Of a stretch of DNA of 64,000 nt, positions 20,056 through 30,538 are shown one piece after another (within the stretch, counting starts at the first letter, position 1; every line of letters starts with the position of its first letter). The stretch lies in the NCBI RefSeq assembly GCF_003286085.1, contig NW_020825420.1, positions 295,035-359,034 on the forward strand, given 5' to 3'. The position numbers and the translations under genes are program-made. Under the pieces are notes generated by a model. It was not told the origin of the DNA, did no database searches, and worked only from the letters and a program-made list of their open reading frames with translations. Source of the DNA: Drosophila persimilis (Eukaryota > Arthropoda > Insecta > Diptera > Drosophilidae).

Positions 20056-23000
20056 TTAATATTTTTTTTTTATTTTTGATTTGTGTATCTTTTGATTTCT
20101 TGTAGTTGAGAGTGTTATCCCGCTATCTTTTAGAACTTGGTGTTTACTGAACCTAGGTGTTAGCTTATTTCTTCTGTTCTCCTTTCTAAAAACTATTTCG
20201 TCTGTCTCGAGGGGGATTGGGTCTTGTCTGTCCTCGTTTGCTTTTCTAATTCTAGTTTTCATTTTGTTGTCGATTTCGTCCCTGATTTTCGGGTAAATCG
20301 TAGTCTGAAATTCGTTTAGTTGTTGTAAGTAGTCGTGCTCGTTATCGAAGTTCGTCTCCTTGTTGTATAAATGTGGTCTTCCGTAGAATATTTCGTATGG
20401 GGTGTGTTTGGTTGTCGAGTGGATAGCGTTATTATAGGTAATGAATGTTTCAGTTAGAATGTCGTCGTGGTCGCAACTTGTCTTTTCTTCTTTTTTTTTA
20501 TTAGTTATAATGCGGTAGATTTCCGTTAAGGAAGAGTGCAGTCTCTCTACAGGGCAATTGCTTGAGGACTGTTGAAACGATGTGACATGTAGTTGGATGT
20601 TATATTGGCTACAAAAATCTTTGAACATTTTGCCTGCGAATTCGGGTCCCTGATCGCAGACGATCTTTTGTGGGATACCGAAGGAGCTAAGGAAATTTCT
20701 TATTGATCTTACTATATTTAGGCTATCTCTGGCTGGGATAGTATAGCCGGTTGCAAATTTGGAGAACTTGTCTATGATTGTCAAAATTGTTTTAGCATTG
20801 ATCGTGTAGATGTCAATATGTAGGATTTGCATGGGTTTTTGGGGGGTTTCGGTTTCCTGATAAACCAGCTTTTGCGGTTGCCTGTCGTACTTTAAGGTTT
20901 GACAGACGTCGCAGTCATTGATTATAGCAGAAATTATATTTTTTAATCTTGGTGAGTCGATTTTTCGTTTTAAATGGGCGACCGTTTCGTCTATTTCTCT
21001 GTGGTTGTTATCTCTATGGTATTTCTTGATTTCCTGTTCTAGTTGGTTTACTTCGGTAATGTCTTCTAGCATTGTAGTGCACCTGATTATTTTGTAGATC
21101 TTGTTGGGTAAAAAGTATTCTTTGAGGCTTTCTTCCACTATTTTGAAAATGGTATCTGAAGTAAATATGGCGTATGTTTTATTAGGTCTAAGGATTTTAG
21201 CTAGAGTTTGTGCTAATTTGTGTTTATCGAACTTGCTTTCAAGGATTATTCTTCTGATTTTATTTTTGAATGGGGTTGAGGTTATAATTTGTGATCTACT
21301 ACCTATTTGAAAAATGATTTGCAGGTTGTGTCCGTTAATGGGTTTATCTGTTGTCGGGATATTGTTGGTCTGGTTGGTTGGATTATTCGTATTTACGTCT
21401 GCTGTTACGCGGCTGAGGGCGTCAGCTACGACGTTTTCCGACCCTTTCTTGTAAGAGATTTCGTAGTCGTATTCAAGTAGCTGTAACTTCCAACGGACTA
21501 ATTTTGAATTTGGTTCCTTAAAGTTCATTAGCCATGTGAGAGGTCGGTGGTCAGTGATTATTCTGAATCTTTGACCGAATAGGTAGGGGCGGAAATATTT
21601 AGTTGCCCATATTATTGCGAGCATTTCCCTTTCAACTGTTGAGTAGTTACACTCTGTATCCGTTAGTGTTCGACTAGCGAATGAGATTGGTCTTTCGCTG
21701 TTAATTGGGCCTTGGGAGAGTACTGCTCCTATGGCGACGTTACTTGCGTCTGTTGTGAGTGTAAAAGTTTTTGAAAAGTCTTGGTATTCTAAAAGTGGGT
21801 CATTGCAGAGAAGTGTTTTGCATGTCTCGAATGCCTTAGTATAGTCCTGACTGATTTTAACAGGACTTTTGCCTTTCAGTTGCTGTGTTAGTGGCTTTGT
21901 AATGGTAGCAAAGTTTCTTATGAATTTTCTATAGTAACCCAGTAACCCTAAAAAGGATTTTATTTGTTTCCTAGTCTTTGGTATCGGGAATTCTTTTATG
22001 GCTTGAATCTTTTTGGGGTTAGGTTTGATTCCGTTTTCTGTTACTACGTGTCCTAGGTATTCTATTTCCTTCCTTAAGAATTCAGATTTAGTTGGTTGGA
22101 GTTTTAGGTTTGCCTTATGTAATTTCTCGAATACTGCTTGTAGGTGCGTAATGTGTTCTTGGAGGGATGGGGAGAAAATTATTATATCGTCCAGGTATAT
22201 GAGGCAACACTTGCCGTTTAGTTCGGCTAATATGTTGTCCATAACCCTTTGAAAGGTGGCGGGTGCGTTAGTTAGGCCGAATGGCATTCGAACGAATTCA
22301 TAGTGTCCCTTAATGGTCGAAAAGGCTGTTTTATTGATATCCGTAGGGTGCATTTCTATCTGGTGGTATCCGCTGGCTAAGTCCAAGGCAGTGAAGTATT
22401 TTGCTCTACCTATTCTGTATAATACGTCATTGATGTTTGGCATAGGGTATTTATCTTTTATTGTCTTTTCGTTGAGTTTTCGGTAATCTATCACTAGTCT
22501 CCACTTTTTCTGGTTGGATTTGTCTGTTTTCTTGGAAACAAGGAATGTTGGTGAACTCCAGGGTGAGTAACTGTGTCTGATGATGTTTTGTTCTAGTAGC
22601 TTTTGGATTTGGTTGTCTATTTCTTGTCTTTCTTTTTGACTGTATCGAAATGGTTTGGTGTGAATAGGTATCTTGTCGGTTGTGTTTATTTTATGTTTTA
22701 CTAAATTCGTAAAGGTTAGGGGCTCTCCTTCTGTATAGAACAGATTTGGGAATTTGGAGCAAAGTTTTCTTAACACTTTTCTTTCCTCGTCGTTTAGATG
22801 CTCTGTTTGTATTATTGTTTCAGGGTTGGAGTAGTCGGGTGTTATCCCTCTATTTTCCTACAGGGCTGTATTGACTTCTATATAATCGTGTTCGTTTTGT
22901 TCCACTACTATTAATTGTGAGTCTAGGCAGAATTTTTGTTCTGTACTTGAAAAATTGTTAACTTCTATATAGCTTAGATTGTTTTTGGCGGAGTATAATC

Positions 23001-23513
23001 CGCCTGAAATGAATAGATTTTCCGAAATTATGGTTGGTTCACACCAGAATGTACCGTTTTTAACATTGACGGGTACTTGTACAATCTTTCTCGATTCTTC
23101 TTCGATTATATGTAAGTTGGGAATAGCTTTAGTTTCTATCTCTATTGAAATGTTAGAACTCCTTGTTTGGAGTGATCGCTGCGGTATGTTGACTACGGCT
23201 TGGATTTGTTGTAAGATATCAATTCCAATGAGTCCGTCAAAATAAGGGTGGAATTTGAATAATAGCAATGTATATTGCGTGTTGTCGGAGAACTCTTGGA
23301 ATAGTTCAAGATTGGTCTTTAACTGAAGTTGGTGCGAATTGAGCACTGTTTTGATCACCACTGGTGTTTGGAGTTGTTGTTGTTTTTGCTTGGGGATGAA
23401 GCTGGGGTTAATAAACGAGGAGCTAGAGCCTGTGTCTATCAGAAATTTCAATGTTTTGTTTGGTTGTATTTTTACCATGATATATGGTAGTGTGGATCCT
23501 AAGTTCGTGTTGG
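20056..23513 (-). pseudogene. pol: Pol of the errantivirus: protease, RT, RNase H, integrase, one nonsense codon
   Basis: A single frame covers protease (about 23478-22860) and RT-RNase H-integrase (22776-20056), interrupted by one TAG at 22858-22860 between them. Protease: L-I-D-T-G-S-S near 23435 and a G-L-I-G-I-D block near 23226. RT: Y-L-D-D at 22186-22197. RNase H: T-D-A-S-N and a T-D-H-R-P-L-T-W-L block near 21535. Integrase: D-V-C-Q finger end, H-I-D-I-Y, V-C-D-Q-G-P-E-F and P-V-E-R-L motifs (the D,D,E set) between 20820 and 20550. Length and order are normal for errantivirus Pol. Apart from the nonsense codon the frame over 906 codons is intact. Confidence 0.88.
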
Positions 23514-23643
23514 TTAGGTACCCTGTTTGCTTGTCGAGGCTTCTGTGAGAAAATTTGGTTGGTCGTTGTAGTTGTGAAGTTCTAACTGTTGTTGCTCGAC
23601 GGTATTTACTGAGCTCCTGGGTTGGTGGTTGTTTGCATTTCTA

Positions 23644-24609
23644 TTATATTGTTCGTTTTTTTTGCTTGTAGCTATTTTCTTTTGGCATGATGGCCAACGT
23701 GTTGGGGTTTCTTTTCTGTCTATATGCGTCCCTATCATGGTTATCTTGGTATCTTCGTTTATCGGTACGGTTCTCGTTGTACTGTCTGTTACTGTTATTA
23801 TTGTAGCGTCTATTTATGTTGCGGTCCTCATTTCCCTGGTGGTGATTTGTTTGTCTCTTATTATTTTCGTGAGTGAAGTAAATTTGTCTTTCCTTCAGTG
23901 CCCATTCCAAAGCCTCACGAAGATTAGCTGGTTTCATAGACCTGATGGCGGTTCCTAGTGGGCCGTTTATTCCGGATAGGAATGAGTTGAGACATATGTC
24001 CGCGAAAAGGTTTTTCTTTGTTCTAACCAACAGTGGTTCGGATTCTTTAGTTTCTGTTAGTCTGAATAAGGCTAACTTAATTTCACATACTTTATCGTAC
24101 AGTTTTTGAAGAGGATAGTTTCCTTGGACTACGCTGTGAAGTTCGTACATCAAGGTTGGTTCGTCCCTCTTATCGGAACAACTGATGATGAGGGCTTCTT
24201 TAATTTCATCCCAGTTAAGGGTGGCTCCTGCCTCGATAATAGCTTCGTTAGCTTTTCCTGTTATTTTGTTCCTAATTGCTCTTAGGAGCATCTGTCCGTA
24301 CGGAGTTTGGTCTGTGCCCCTAATCAACAGAAGAATTTCCTCGACATTGGTGATAAATTCGCCTAAGGTCATTGAATCACCGCTATAGGTAGGCAAGAAA
24401 CGGATAGCGTCCGGTATTTTTAGGTCCGTTATGACATCCGAGTTCATAGTGATTTCCCCTTGATTGGGGGGGGGTGAACCTGCCGAAGAGGTCATGGGGG
24501 TGATATCAGCTGGCCGTGCTAGGCTCTGTCCTTCCCTAATGTCTGGTGGGATAGCACTGCTCGTATTTCTACTTCTGGTATTTGGGATTAACTTCTTGAT
24601 ATTCGACAT
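23644..24609 (-). CDS. gag: Gag of the errantivirus, C-terminal frame uncertain
   Basis: ATG at 24609, 321 codons. The N-terminal 60 residues are disordered and Ser/Pro-rich, and the capsid-like part spans about 60-250. The tail is Asn/Arg/Gln-rich (N-N-S-N-R-Q, N-R-R-Y) without a CCHC knuckle, typical of gypsy-group Gag. A second minus-strand frame at 23738-23514 overlaps the end and leads toward the protease. The junction therefore involves a frame change, either the programmed one or an indel. I cannot separate the two. Confidence 0.75.
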   Translation of the reverse strand: MSNIKKLIPNTRSRNTSSAIPPDIREGQSLARPADITPMTSSAGSPPPNQGEITMNSDVITDLKIPDAIRFLPTYSGDSMTLGEFITNVEEILLLIRGTDQTPYGQMLLRAIRNKITGKANEAIIEAGATLNWDEIKEALIISCSDKRDEPTLMYELHSVVQGNYPLQKLYDKVCEIKLALFRLTETKESEPLLVRTKKNLFADICLNSFLSGINGPLGTAIRSMKPANLREALEWALKERQIYFTHENNKRQTNHHQGNEDRNINRRYNNNSNRQYNENRTDKRRYQDNHDRDAYRQKRNPNTLAIMPKENSYKQKKRTI

Positions 24610-24699
24610 TTACTGAGACAGTTTTCTATTATCTTTTTAGTTTGTGCGCTTAATTTTACTTATTATTACTTAAGTATATATAGTGTGTGTGTGTGTGTG
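24610..24699. repeat. Errantivirus leader remnant and (TG)n microsatellite
   Basis: AT-rich leader to about 24681, then about nine TG units (24682-24700) directly before the T16 tract that marks the LINE 3' end. No LTR or primer site is present, so the 5' end of the errantivirus is missing here. Confidence 0.6.
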
Positions 24700-26207
24700 T
24701 TTTTTTTTTTTTTTTAATTCCATTTAATTGCTCGTATTTACATCTTATTTTATACTTAAAGCGAACTATATTAAAGGTTAGGCTATGCAAGCCCAACATG
24801 TGTGGTACGGCCGTGAAGCAATGCTTCACACATGTGCAGGCTTCGTTTAGACTAACTGGACTCTTGTCTGGTGCTCAACAGCTCCCCCATAATGGTCGCC
24901 GCGAAGCAGCTCGTCGCCTCCCAGTTTTCCGGGGACAGGAGCATGCACGGCACCAAGCTCTGCTTGACTACGGCTCCACCCAGCGCTTCTTCTAGCCGCT
25001 GACGCTGCGCTGCGAACCTGCCACACGAAAATATCGCATGCTCGGCATCCTCCTCCACGTAGTGCCCGCACCAAGAGCATTCTGCGGAGTCCGCGTGTCC
25101 GAAGCGATGAAGGTAGCTTCGGAAGCAGCCGTGACCACTGAGTAGCTGAGTCAGGTAAAAGTTGACCTGCCCGTGCTTCCTGCTTACCCACGCGTCGATG
25201 GACGGGATAAGCTGGTGGGTCCAACGCCCCTTAGTGGTCGCGTCCCAGCGCTGTTGCCACCTTCTGAGACTCTCCTGTCTGCACGCCGTGCGTATCTGCC
25301 TTTTCGCCGCCGCGTCCATTCCTCTGCCATGTGTTTCCTGGTAGTATGTGGACCGTTCCTCCGCCAGGAATTCCAGGGGTGCTATGCCCGCGATCACGTG
25401 TGCTGCCTCGTCCGAGACCGTTCGGAAGGCACTGGTGATCCGAATCGAAGAGAGGCGGTGCGTGGCTGTCAGACCCCGTGCGTAGCTCGCTGTTCGAAGG
25501 GCCTTTGCCCAGATTGGCGCCGCATATAACATCACCGATCTCGTGACACTCGTTAGCAGTTGTCGCCGCCATTGCTTTGGTCCTCGGGTGTTCAGCATTA
25601 GCCTCGAGAGCGCACCGTTGGTGGTCGCCGCCTTCGTGCCCATGTAGGCCAAGTGCTCCCGAAAGCAGAGACGTGTGTCCACCAGGACACCAAGGTATTT
25701 AATAGCGCGCTTAGACGAGACCAGGGTACCTGCCACTGAGATGTTGGCCGTCTCAACTTTCTTCCGGCTGGATACCAGCACTGCCTCTGTTTTGTGGGGT
25801 GCGAGTTCGAGCCCGACCAGGTCCAGCCACTGTTGAATGCGCGCTATCGTTTGGTTACAGGTCGTTTCCACGACGGACAGTTCTTTTGCCACCACTAGGA
25901 CAGCCACATCGTCTGCAAAACCCACCATGTGTACTCCGTGGGGGAGGCTGAGTCGCAAGATGCCGTCATACATTGCGTTCCACAGAGTGGGGCCAAGCAC
26001 TGAACCCTGCGGGACGCCTGCCGATACCTCGTATTCCTCCGTGCCAGCCTGCGTGTCGTACAAAAGCAGCCTTCTCTCAAAGTAACTTTTTACCATCCGC
26101 TGCAGGTACCTGGGTGTGTCGAAGCTCTCCAGTGCCCTTAGGATGCAGCTCCACCTCGCCGTGTTGAACGCGTTCTTATTGTCCAGAGTGACTACTCTGT
26201 CCCCCCC
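24700..26207 (-). mobile_element. R1-clade non-LTR retrotransposon, 5' truncated
   Basis: Minus-strand LINE. A T16 tract at 24700-24715 is its poly(A) tail, 24716-24851 its 3' UTR, and 24852-26207 the C-terminal part of ORF2. The 5' end is lost within the RT fingers at a C-rich junction with the E4 LTR sequence (about 26200-26210). Endonuclease and ORF1 are absent. Confidence 0.85.
24852..26207 (-). pseudogene. ORF2 (reverse transcriptase) of R1-clade LINE, 5' truncated
   Basis: The frame runs from the truncation point to the stop at 24852. The listed ATG at 26231 lies in flanking sequence, so that start is an artefact. RT motifs: V-T-L-D-x-K-N-A-F-N-T-A near 26185, G-V-P-Q-G-S-V-L-G-P near 26010, and the catalytic F-A-D-D at 25909-25920. 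A thumb and connection region follows, then a C-terminal cysteine motif C-x2-C-x7-8-H-x4-C near 25050, characteristic of R1/TRAS-type LINEs. The remaining coding part, about 450 codons, is uninterrupted. The lack of the endonuclease and of the RT N-terminus makes it non-functional. Confidence 0.85.
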
Positions 26208-26353
26208 CGACTGTCCCACGATCCACCCCACGGGCGCGCTTTCGCCACGAGCGGCTCTCCCCTTAGGTCCTCACACAACAAATTTTGGTGTGGGGAAGGA
26301 CCGGGCCCTGGACAGACTGAGAAGCTGTACCTCGGCCTGAGAACTTCCTTACA
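26208..26353 (+). repeat. First copy of an E4 LTR-end sequence (repeat of 26813-26956)
   Basis: About 145 bp, nearly identical to 26813-26956, including GTCCCACGATCC, CTGGACAGACTGAGAAG and CTTCCT(T/G)ACA. The second copy ends at the primer site; this one is followed by unrelated sequence starting GTAGGGAAAT. It is either a duplication inside the LTR or a fragment of another LTR copy. Confidence 0.8.
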
Positions 26354-26956
26354 GTAGGGAAATGATCCGAAAACAATAAAAACACCAACCTCAACCCACC
26401 TGTCTCAGAACATTCGCCCGTAGGAGTCACTCACCCACCTCCCCCTCTCTTCCCTTTTACCGGGAGGCCCGGCGAAGTGGATGTGACTCGTGGATTCATG
26501 CGGCATTCACCAAGCTGGGTTTTCCCTCTCCTATACCTTTCTCCCCTGGGGACCCGGCGATGCTGGATGTGAGTCGTGGATTCACGCGGCATTCGCAAAG
26601 CTGGGTTCCCTCTCCTACACCCTCGCCCGGGGGACCCGGCGACGCAGATGTGAGTCGTGGATCATGCGGCATCTGCTAGGCTGGGCTCCCCCCTCCGACA
26701 CCTTTCCGATCCCTGATCCAAACCTCTTCTCCCGCCACACCTGACCCCCAACACACGTCTCTGCAGCTCCCAAGCACGGCTTCACCCACGCCTCGTGGCC
26801 GGGCCAGGCCCGACCGTCCCACGATCCACCCAACGGGCGCGCTTTCGCCACGAGCGGCTCTCCCCTTAGGTCCTCACACAACAAATTTTGCTGTGGGGAA
26901 GGACCGGGCCCTGGACAGACTGAGAAGCTGTACCTCGGCCTGAGAACTTCCTGACA
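26354..26956 (+). repeat. 5' LTR (3' part) of E4 with three internal tandem units
   Basis: It ends CTTCCTGACA just before the primer site. Between about 26461 and 26708 there are three imperfect units of roughly 75-85 bp. Each contains CCCGGCGA, GGATGTGA(C/G)TCGTGGAT and GCGGCAT followed by GCTGGG. Such repeats are common in the U3 part of LTRs, where they can bind regulators, but no specific site is recognised. Confidence 0.6.
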
Positions 26957-26958
26957 GA

Positions 26959-26976
26959 TAGCGCCCGAGCAGGGAC
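26959..26976 (+). other. Probable primer binding site of E4
   Basis: TAGCGCCCGAGCAGGGAC, two mismatches from the classical tRNA-Lys site TGGCGCCCGAACAGGGAC, positioned right after the LTR end. Confidence 0.5.
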
Positions 26977-27419
26977 CCACGAGGGGGGAGTCGGTGAGCA
27001 TAGGGAATAAGTGAAAAGCAGTTAAAAGTGAATAGGGAACCAAGCAGCAGCCAACAAGTAAAAGGCAAGACCCACAAAAGCAAAACGGCAAACGATGCTT
27101 AGGAGCCACGGATCAGGAAAAGCAGCAGGAGAAAAGGAAGGAAAACTTAAAATCAGGGATTAGCAGCCAAAAATCAGAGTCCCGGCGAATAGCCAGCACC
27201 AATCTTTGATCCCTCGACTTATGTACAGCTGAGGCTGGTTTCTCTAATACCCCACAAGCAACAGCCGCCGGCACGTGTCCCAGACGCGCCGGCGAAAACC
27301 CCGCGGAAAAAAAAACCACGCAGCCAGCTACCTACGCGACAGAAAGAGACGGGGAGAGACGCCGAAGACACAGCACCGCGTGCCGGGAGAAAATGGCCGC
27401 GGACGGCGCCTAAAACTTT

Positions 27420-27740
27420 GGCACGCGACGGCGACAAAGCGGCACCAGCGACAGAGTAGCAAAGCAGTAGCAGCGGCGCAGCGTCAGAGCAGCAAAGCAG
27501 CGGCGACAGAGCAACGAGGCAGCGGCAGAGCGGAGAAGCAGCAGCGACAGAGCAACGTGGCAGCGGCAGAGCGGAGAAGGCGCAGCGACAGAACAGCGAG
27601 GCAGTGACAGAGCAGCGAGACAGTGACCGAGCAGCGATGCAGTGACAGAGCAGCGAGACAGTGACAGAGCAGCCAAGCAGTGACAGAGCAGCCAAGCAGT
27701 GACAGAGCAGCCAAGCAGCGAAGCAGGGTAGAACAACGGA
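27420..27740. repeat. GCAGCGACAGA-type minisatellite in E4 leader
   Basis: Degenerate array of CAG-rich units such as GACAGAGCAGC(G/C)A, about 15-21 bp each, with many GCAGCG and GAGCAGC variants over roughly 320 bp. Confidence 0.7.
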
Positions 27741-27850
27741 GCAGCGGGGGACAGAGGGCGATCGCAGAGGAGCAGCTACATGGCAGAGGAGCCCTCGGCC
27801 ACAAAGCCATGGCCACGCCACGGCCAATATAAGGCGAAGCAGGAACACCG

Positions 27851-28107
27851 GTCAGGACAGTTGTTACCGAGCAGCCAGACAGTCATTACCGAGCAATCAG
27901 GACAGTTGTTACCGAGCAGCCAGACAGTCATTACCGAGCAGTCAGGACAGTTGTTACCGAGCAGCCAGACAGTCATTACCGAGCAGTCAGGACAGTTGTT
28001 ACCGAGCAGTCAGGCAGTTGTTACCGAGCAGCCAGACAGTCATTACCGAGCAGTCAGGCAGTTGTTACCGAGGAGTCAGACAGTTACCACCGAGCGGTCA
28101 GACAGAA
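27851..28107. repeat. 45-bp tandem repeat in E4 leader
   Basis: Units start (G/A)TCAGGACAG at 27851, 27896, 27941 and 27986, exactly 45 bp apart. Each holds TTGTTACCGAGCA and CAGACAGTCATTACC. Shorter degenerate units continue to about 28107. Because the unit is a multiple of three, several frames stay open across it without meaning a gene. Confidence 0.85.
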
Positions 28108-28109
28108 CC

Positions 28110-28420
28110 TTTCCCTGTATCGCGCCACGTATCCTTCGACAGGATCATCCAACCCAGTGCTGTGTATCCTAGTACAGGATCACCGATCTAGTACAGTGCC
28201 GCGTGTCCTTCGAACAGAATCCCTCACCCCAGTGCCGTGTATCCTAGTATAGGATCACCGCTCCAGTACCTCGCCACGTATCCTTCGACAGGATCCCCCA
28301 CCCCAGTGCCGTGAATCCTAGTATAGGATCACCGATCCAGTACCGTGCCGCGTGTCCTTCGAACAGGACTCTCCAGCCAGTGCCGTGTATCCTAGTACAG
28401 AAGCCCCAGACCCAGTACCG
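28110..28420. repeat. Approx. 76-bp tandem repeat in E4 leader
   Basis: Four units carrying (A/G)TCCTTCGA followed by an ACAGGAT variant (about 28129, 28207, 28279, 28356), alternating with CAGTGCCGTGTATCCTAGTA. The array ends about 50 bp before the gag ATG. Confidence 0.8.
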
Positions 28421-28469
28421 TGCTGATAAGGACTCGTACCGGTGCCCCGATTAGTGTACCAGGATCAGG

Positions 28470-29873
28470 ATGAACATCCGCTGGATAGCGTCCCGCAGGA
28501 AGGACGAGCTGCAGAGCCTAGCTAAGGTCTTTGGACTAGGAGAAACTGGGACTGTAGAGGACCTACGGAGCCGGATCACCGCATTCATCGCACGCCCTGG
28601 GCACCCCGAAGCCGTGCAGGCAAGGCTGGACGAATTGGCTTCGCACTTTGGGAACATACCGAGCCCCAGGGACCACCGGAGTCCAGCCACGTCACCCGGG
28701 CCAGAGAGCCGGACGAAGATGGAAGACAGCAAGGAGGGACCAAAGCTGCGATTAATTGTACCCGAGCTGCCCAGCACGAGCCAAGGATCCACCCACGGAT
28801 ACCGCGAGTCAGCAACCGAGACACCGGCCGCCCAGGACGAGCACCCACAATGAGCTGCCCAAGGACCACTCCAAGGAACCAGACCAGAGGCGTCCAGCAA
28901 GAACCACGCGCCAGTACCCACTACCGCTGGAGCCCTGGCCACGCCTAGCCACCAGACAACCACGGAAGGAGAACAGCCACGTCTTCCTCAGGGACATCGG
29001 GTCTCACGACCCGGAGGGGGTGAGATCTCGTACTCGTTACTGGCGGACAAACTCCGGAAATGGGGATTTACTTTCGACGGCCACGCGGACCCACTAGCGT
29101 TCATCGAAAGGCTCGAGGAGCGAGTGGAATCATACGGCGGGAGCCCAGAGCAGCTGCCGCGAGCCATCTCCGGTCTCCTTACAGGTAAGACCGAAGGATG
29201 GTTCCGAACTTTTCAGATGCAGGGACAGAATTGGACAGACTTTCGGAAAGAATTCCTAGAATTCTTCCTGCCCCCCAGATACTTCCAGCGGCTGGAAGAC
29301 ACCATACGAAGTCGGGAACAGAAGCCCAAGGAATCCTTCCGGGATTACCTTATCGAGTTGCGTCTGATGATGCAGCGAACCCAGTATACTCGGGAACAGG
29401 AACTCTAGCGGATCTACGAAAATCTCCGTCCGGAGTATCAAATGTACGGCGCAGACAAGATTTCCGATCACTCACAGAATTGACCCAGCTCGTCTCGGCC
29501 TACGAAACCGCGCGGGACCGAGACGCACTCCGCAGCATCGGGACCACGCACAACCATCGACCGGCAATGGAACCAACCCACAACGAGACAACACACACGA
29601 GACACCCGGGAAAACCGAGATCGCCAACCGAGGAATCGGCCAGGAGCAAGATCAGGCGATCGATGTACAACGAGCCAGCCGGAACTGCGGGGAAAACGGC
29701 CATTTCAGTGGTGCGTGCACAAACCGACAGAAGCTGTTCTGTTGGGAATGTGGCCACCGAGGGGTCCGGACCATCAACAGCTGCCGGAAACCGGCGTCGG
29801 GAAACGGATCGGGTCTCCGCCCAACTGGGACGGAGGCGCGCACCCCGGAACAGGAGAAACCCACCCATTAAGC
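28470..29873 (+). pseudogene. gag: Gag of E4 with N-terminal SAP-like motif, broken
   Basis: ATG at 28470. Residues about 8-43 resemble a SAP motif (L-x2-L-A-x2-F-G-L ... G-T-x2-D-L-R-x-R-I), a helix-turn-helix DNA-binding fold. A Pro/Ser linker follows, with an in-frame TGA at 28851-28853. The same frame resumes through a capsid-type Gag region (about 29000-29400: P-L-A-F-I-E-R-L, W-F-R-T-F, F-R-x-E-F-L-E-F-F-L-P), with TAG at 29406-29408 and a frame change by about 29460. Degenerate zinc knuckles lie near 29675-29780: N-C-G-E-N-G-H-x4-C lacks its first Cys (Ser in place), and a C-W-E-C-G-H cluster follows. Gag would package RNA; the SAP-like part could aid DNA or chromatin binding, which is only inference. 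Confidence 0.7.
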
Positions 29874-30538
29874 ATGACCGGAGGAAGGATCGCTGCCCTG
29901 GTGGACATCAATGGGAGAGCATTTGCGGCCACCCTCGACACTGGAGCCACACGATCCTTCATCAGTGAGCGGCTGGCGAAGGAGATAGGGACGACCGAGA
30001 ACAGGCGAGAGGTGAGCACCAGGATCCGCCTGGCAGATGGAACCAGGAAGGAGATCAACCAAGCGATAGCAGTCACAGTGCGCCTGCATCAGCAAGAAAC
30101 ACAGGTATCTCTTCTTATACTCCCCACGGTATTAGACGACTTCATCTTGGGGCTCGACTTCCTCTGTGGCATCCGCGCAAGAATCCACTGTGGACTGGCA
30201 TATCTACAGCTGAAGTTGCAGCAGAAACTCGCCGGGACGATACCATCATGCACCGCCCAGCCACGCCCACGGTCTGTCACGTTTGCGGACTCCACTGCCA
30301 TCCGAGACCAGCCGCAGACCAACACCCCACAGCCAACCACGAACCATCCAACCGCAGTGACAACAAAGCCCTACCAGACAAGATCAAGCAACAACCCCAG
30401 GACTACGCCACCACAACAGGACACGAAGAAAGCTACGACGGAAAGAACTGCGACACCGATGGAACCAACCATGGCCAGTTCCCCAGCACGAACCCCGACA
30501 CCAACAGGACAACGCAACAAACAAAGACTTTGGCAGAG
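29874..30538 (+). pseudogene. pol: Protease of E4 and start of the Pol linker
   Basis: Within a 390-codon open frame (29715-30887), residues corresponding to 29880-30215 form a retroviral-type aspartic protease: T-L-D-T-G-A-T-R-S-F with Asp at 29937, and a D-F-I-L-G-L-D-F block near 30138. It would cleave the Gag-Pol precursor. Both signatures are intact. After 30215 the protein becomes a Thr/Pro/Gln-rich linker leading into the 93-bp repeats, where the frame that reaches the RT is a different one (30248-31615). An indel or frame change therefore lies between about 30215 and 31135. Confidence 0.75.

Larger units (their letters stand above)
18012..24699 (-). mobile_element. Errantivirus (gypsy-group endogenous retrovirus), one LTR, gag-pol-env
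   Basis: On the minus strand the order is leader (24610-24681), gag, protease-RT-RNase H-integrase, env, 3' LTR. It is inserted in BEL-1 gag; the left junction is GCGCG followed by AGTTAC. The 5' LTR and primer site are missing: beyond the leader comes a (TG)n tract and the poly(A) end of a LINE. The copy has a nonsense codon in pol and frame changes in gag and env, so it is defective. The LTR with AGTTAC...GTAACT ends, and the env, place it in the gypsy/ZAM/Tirant/17.6 errantiviruses; the family is not resolved. Confidence 0.9.
26977..28469 (+). other. Long E4 leader, about 1.5 kb, filled with minisatellites
   Basis: There is no convincing gene between primer site and gag. The ORFs here (27219-28172, both strands) are low-complexity Leu/Cys/Ala/Arg or Ser/Gln repeats produced by the minisatellites. 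26977-27400 is unique sequence in which I see no feature. The three repeat blocks are listed separately. Confidence 0.6.

Noticed and set aside
26208-26231. ATG at 26231 as start of the LINE ORF
   Set aside because: It lies in the neighbouring E4 LTR sequence, beyond the truncation point. It is a chance fusion.
27219-27848. 209-codon Cys/Leu-rich antisense ORF and its neighbours
   Set aside because: The low-complexity protein is generated by the CAG-rich minisatellite. Several overlapping frames are open for the same reason.
27851-28107. Possible CRISPR-like array (regular 45-bp repeats)
   Set aside because: The units are contiguous with no unique spacers, in an animal retroelement leader. 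It is a simple tandem repeat.
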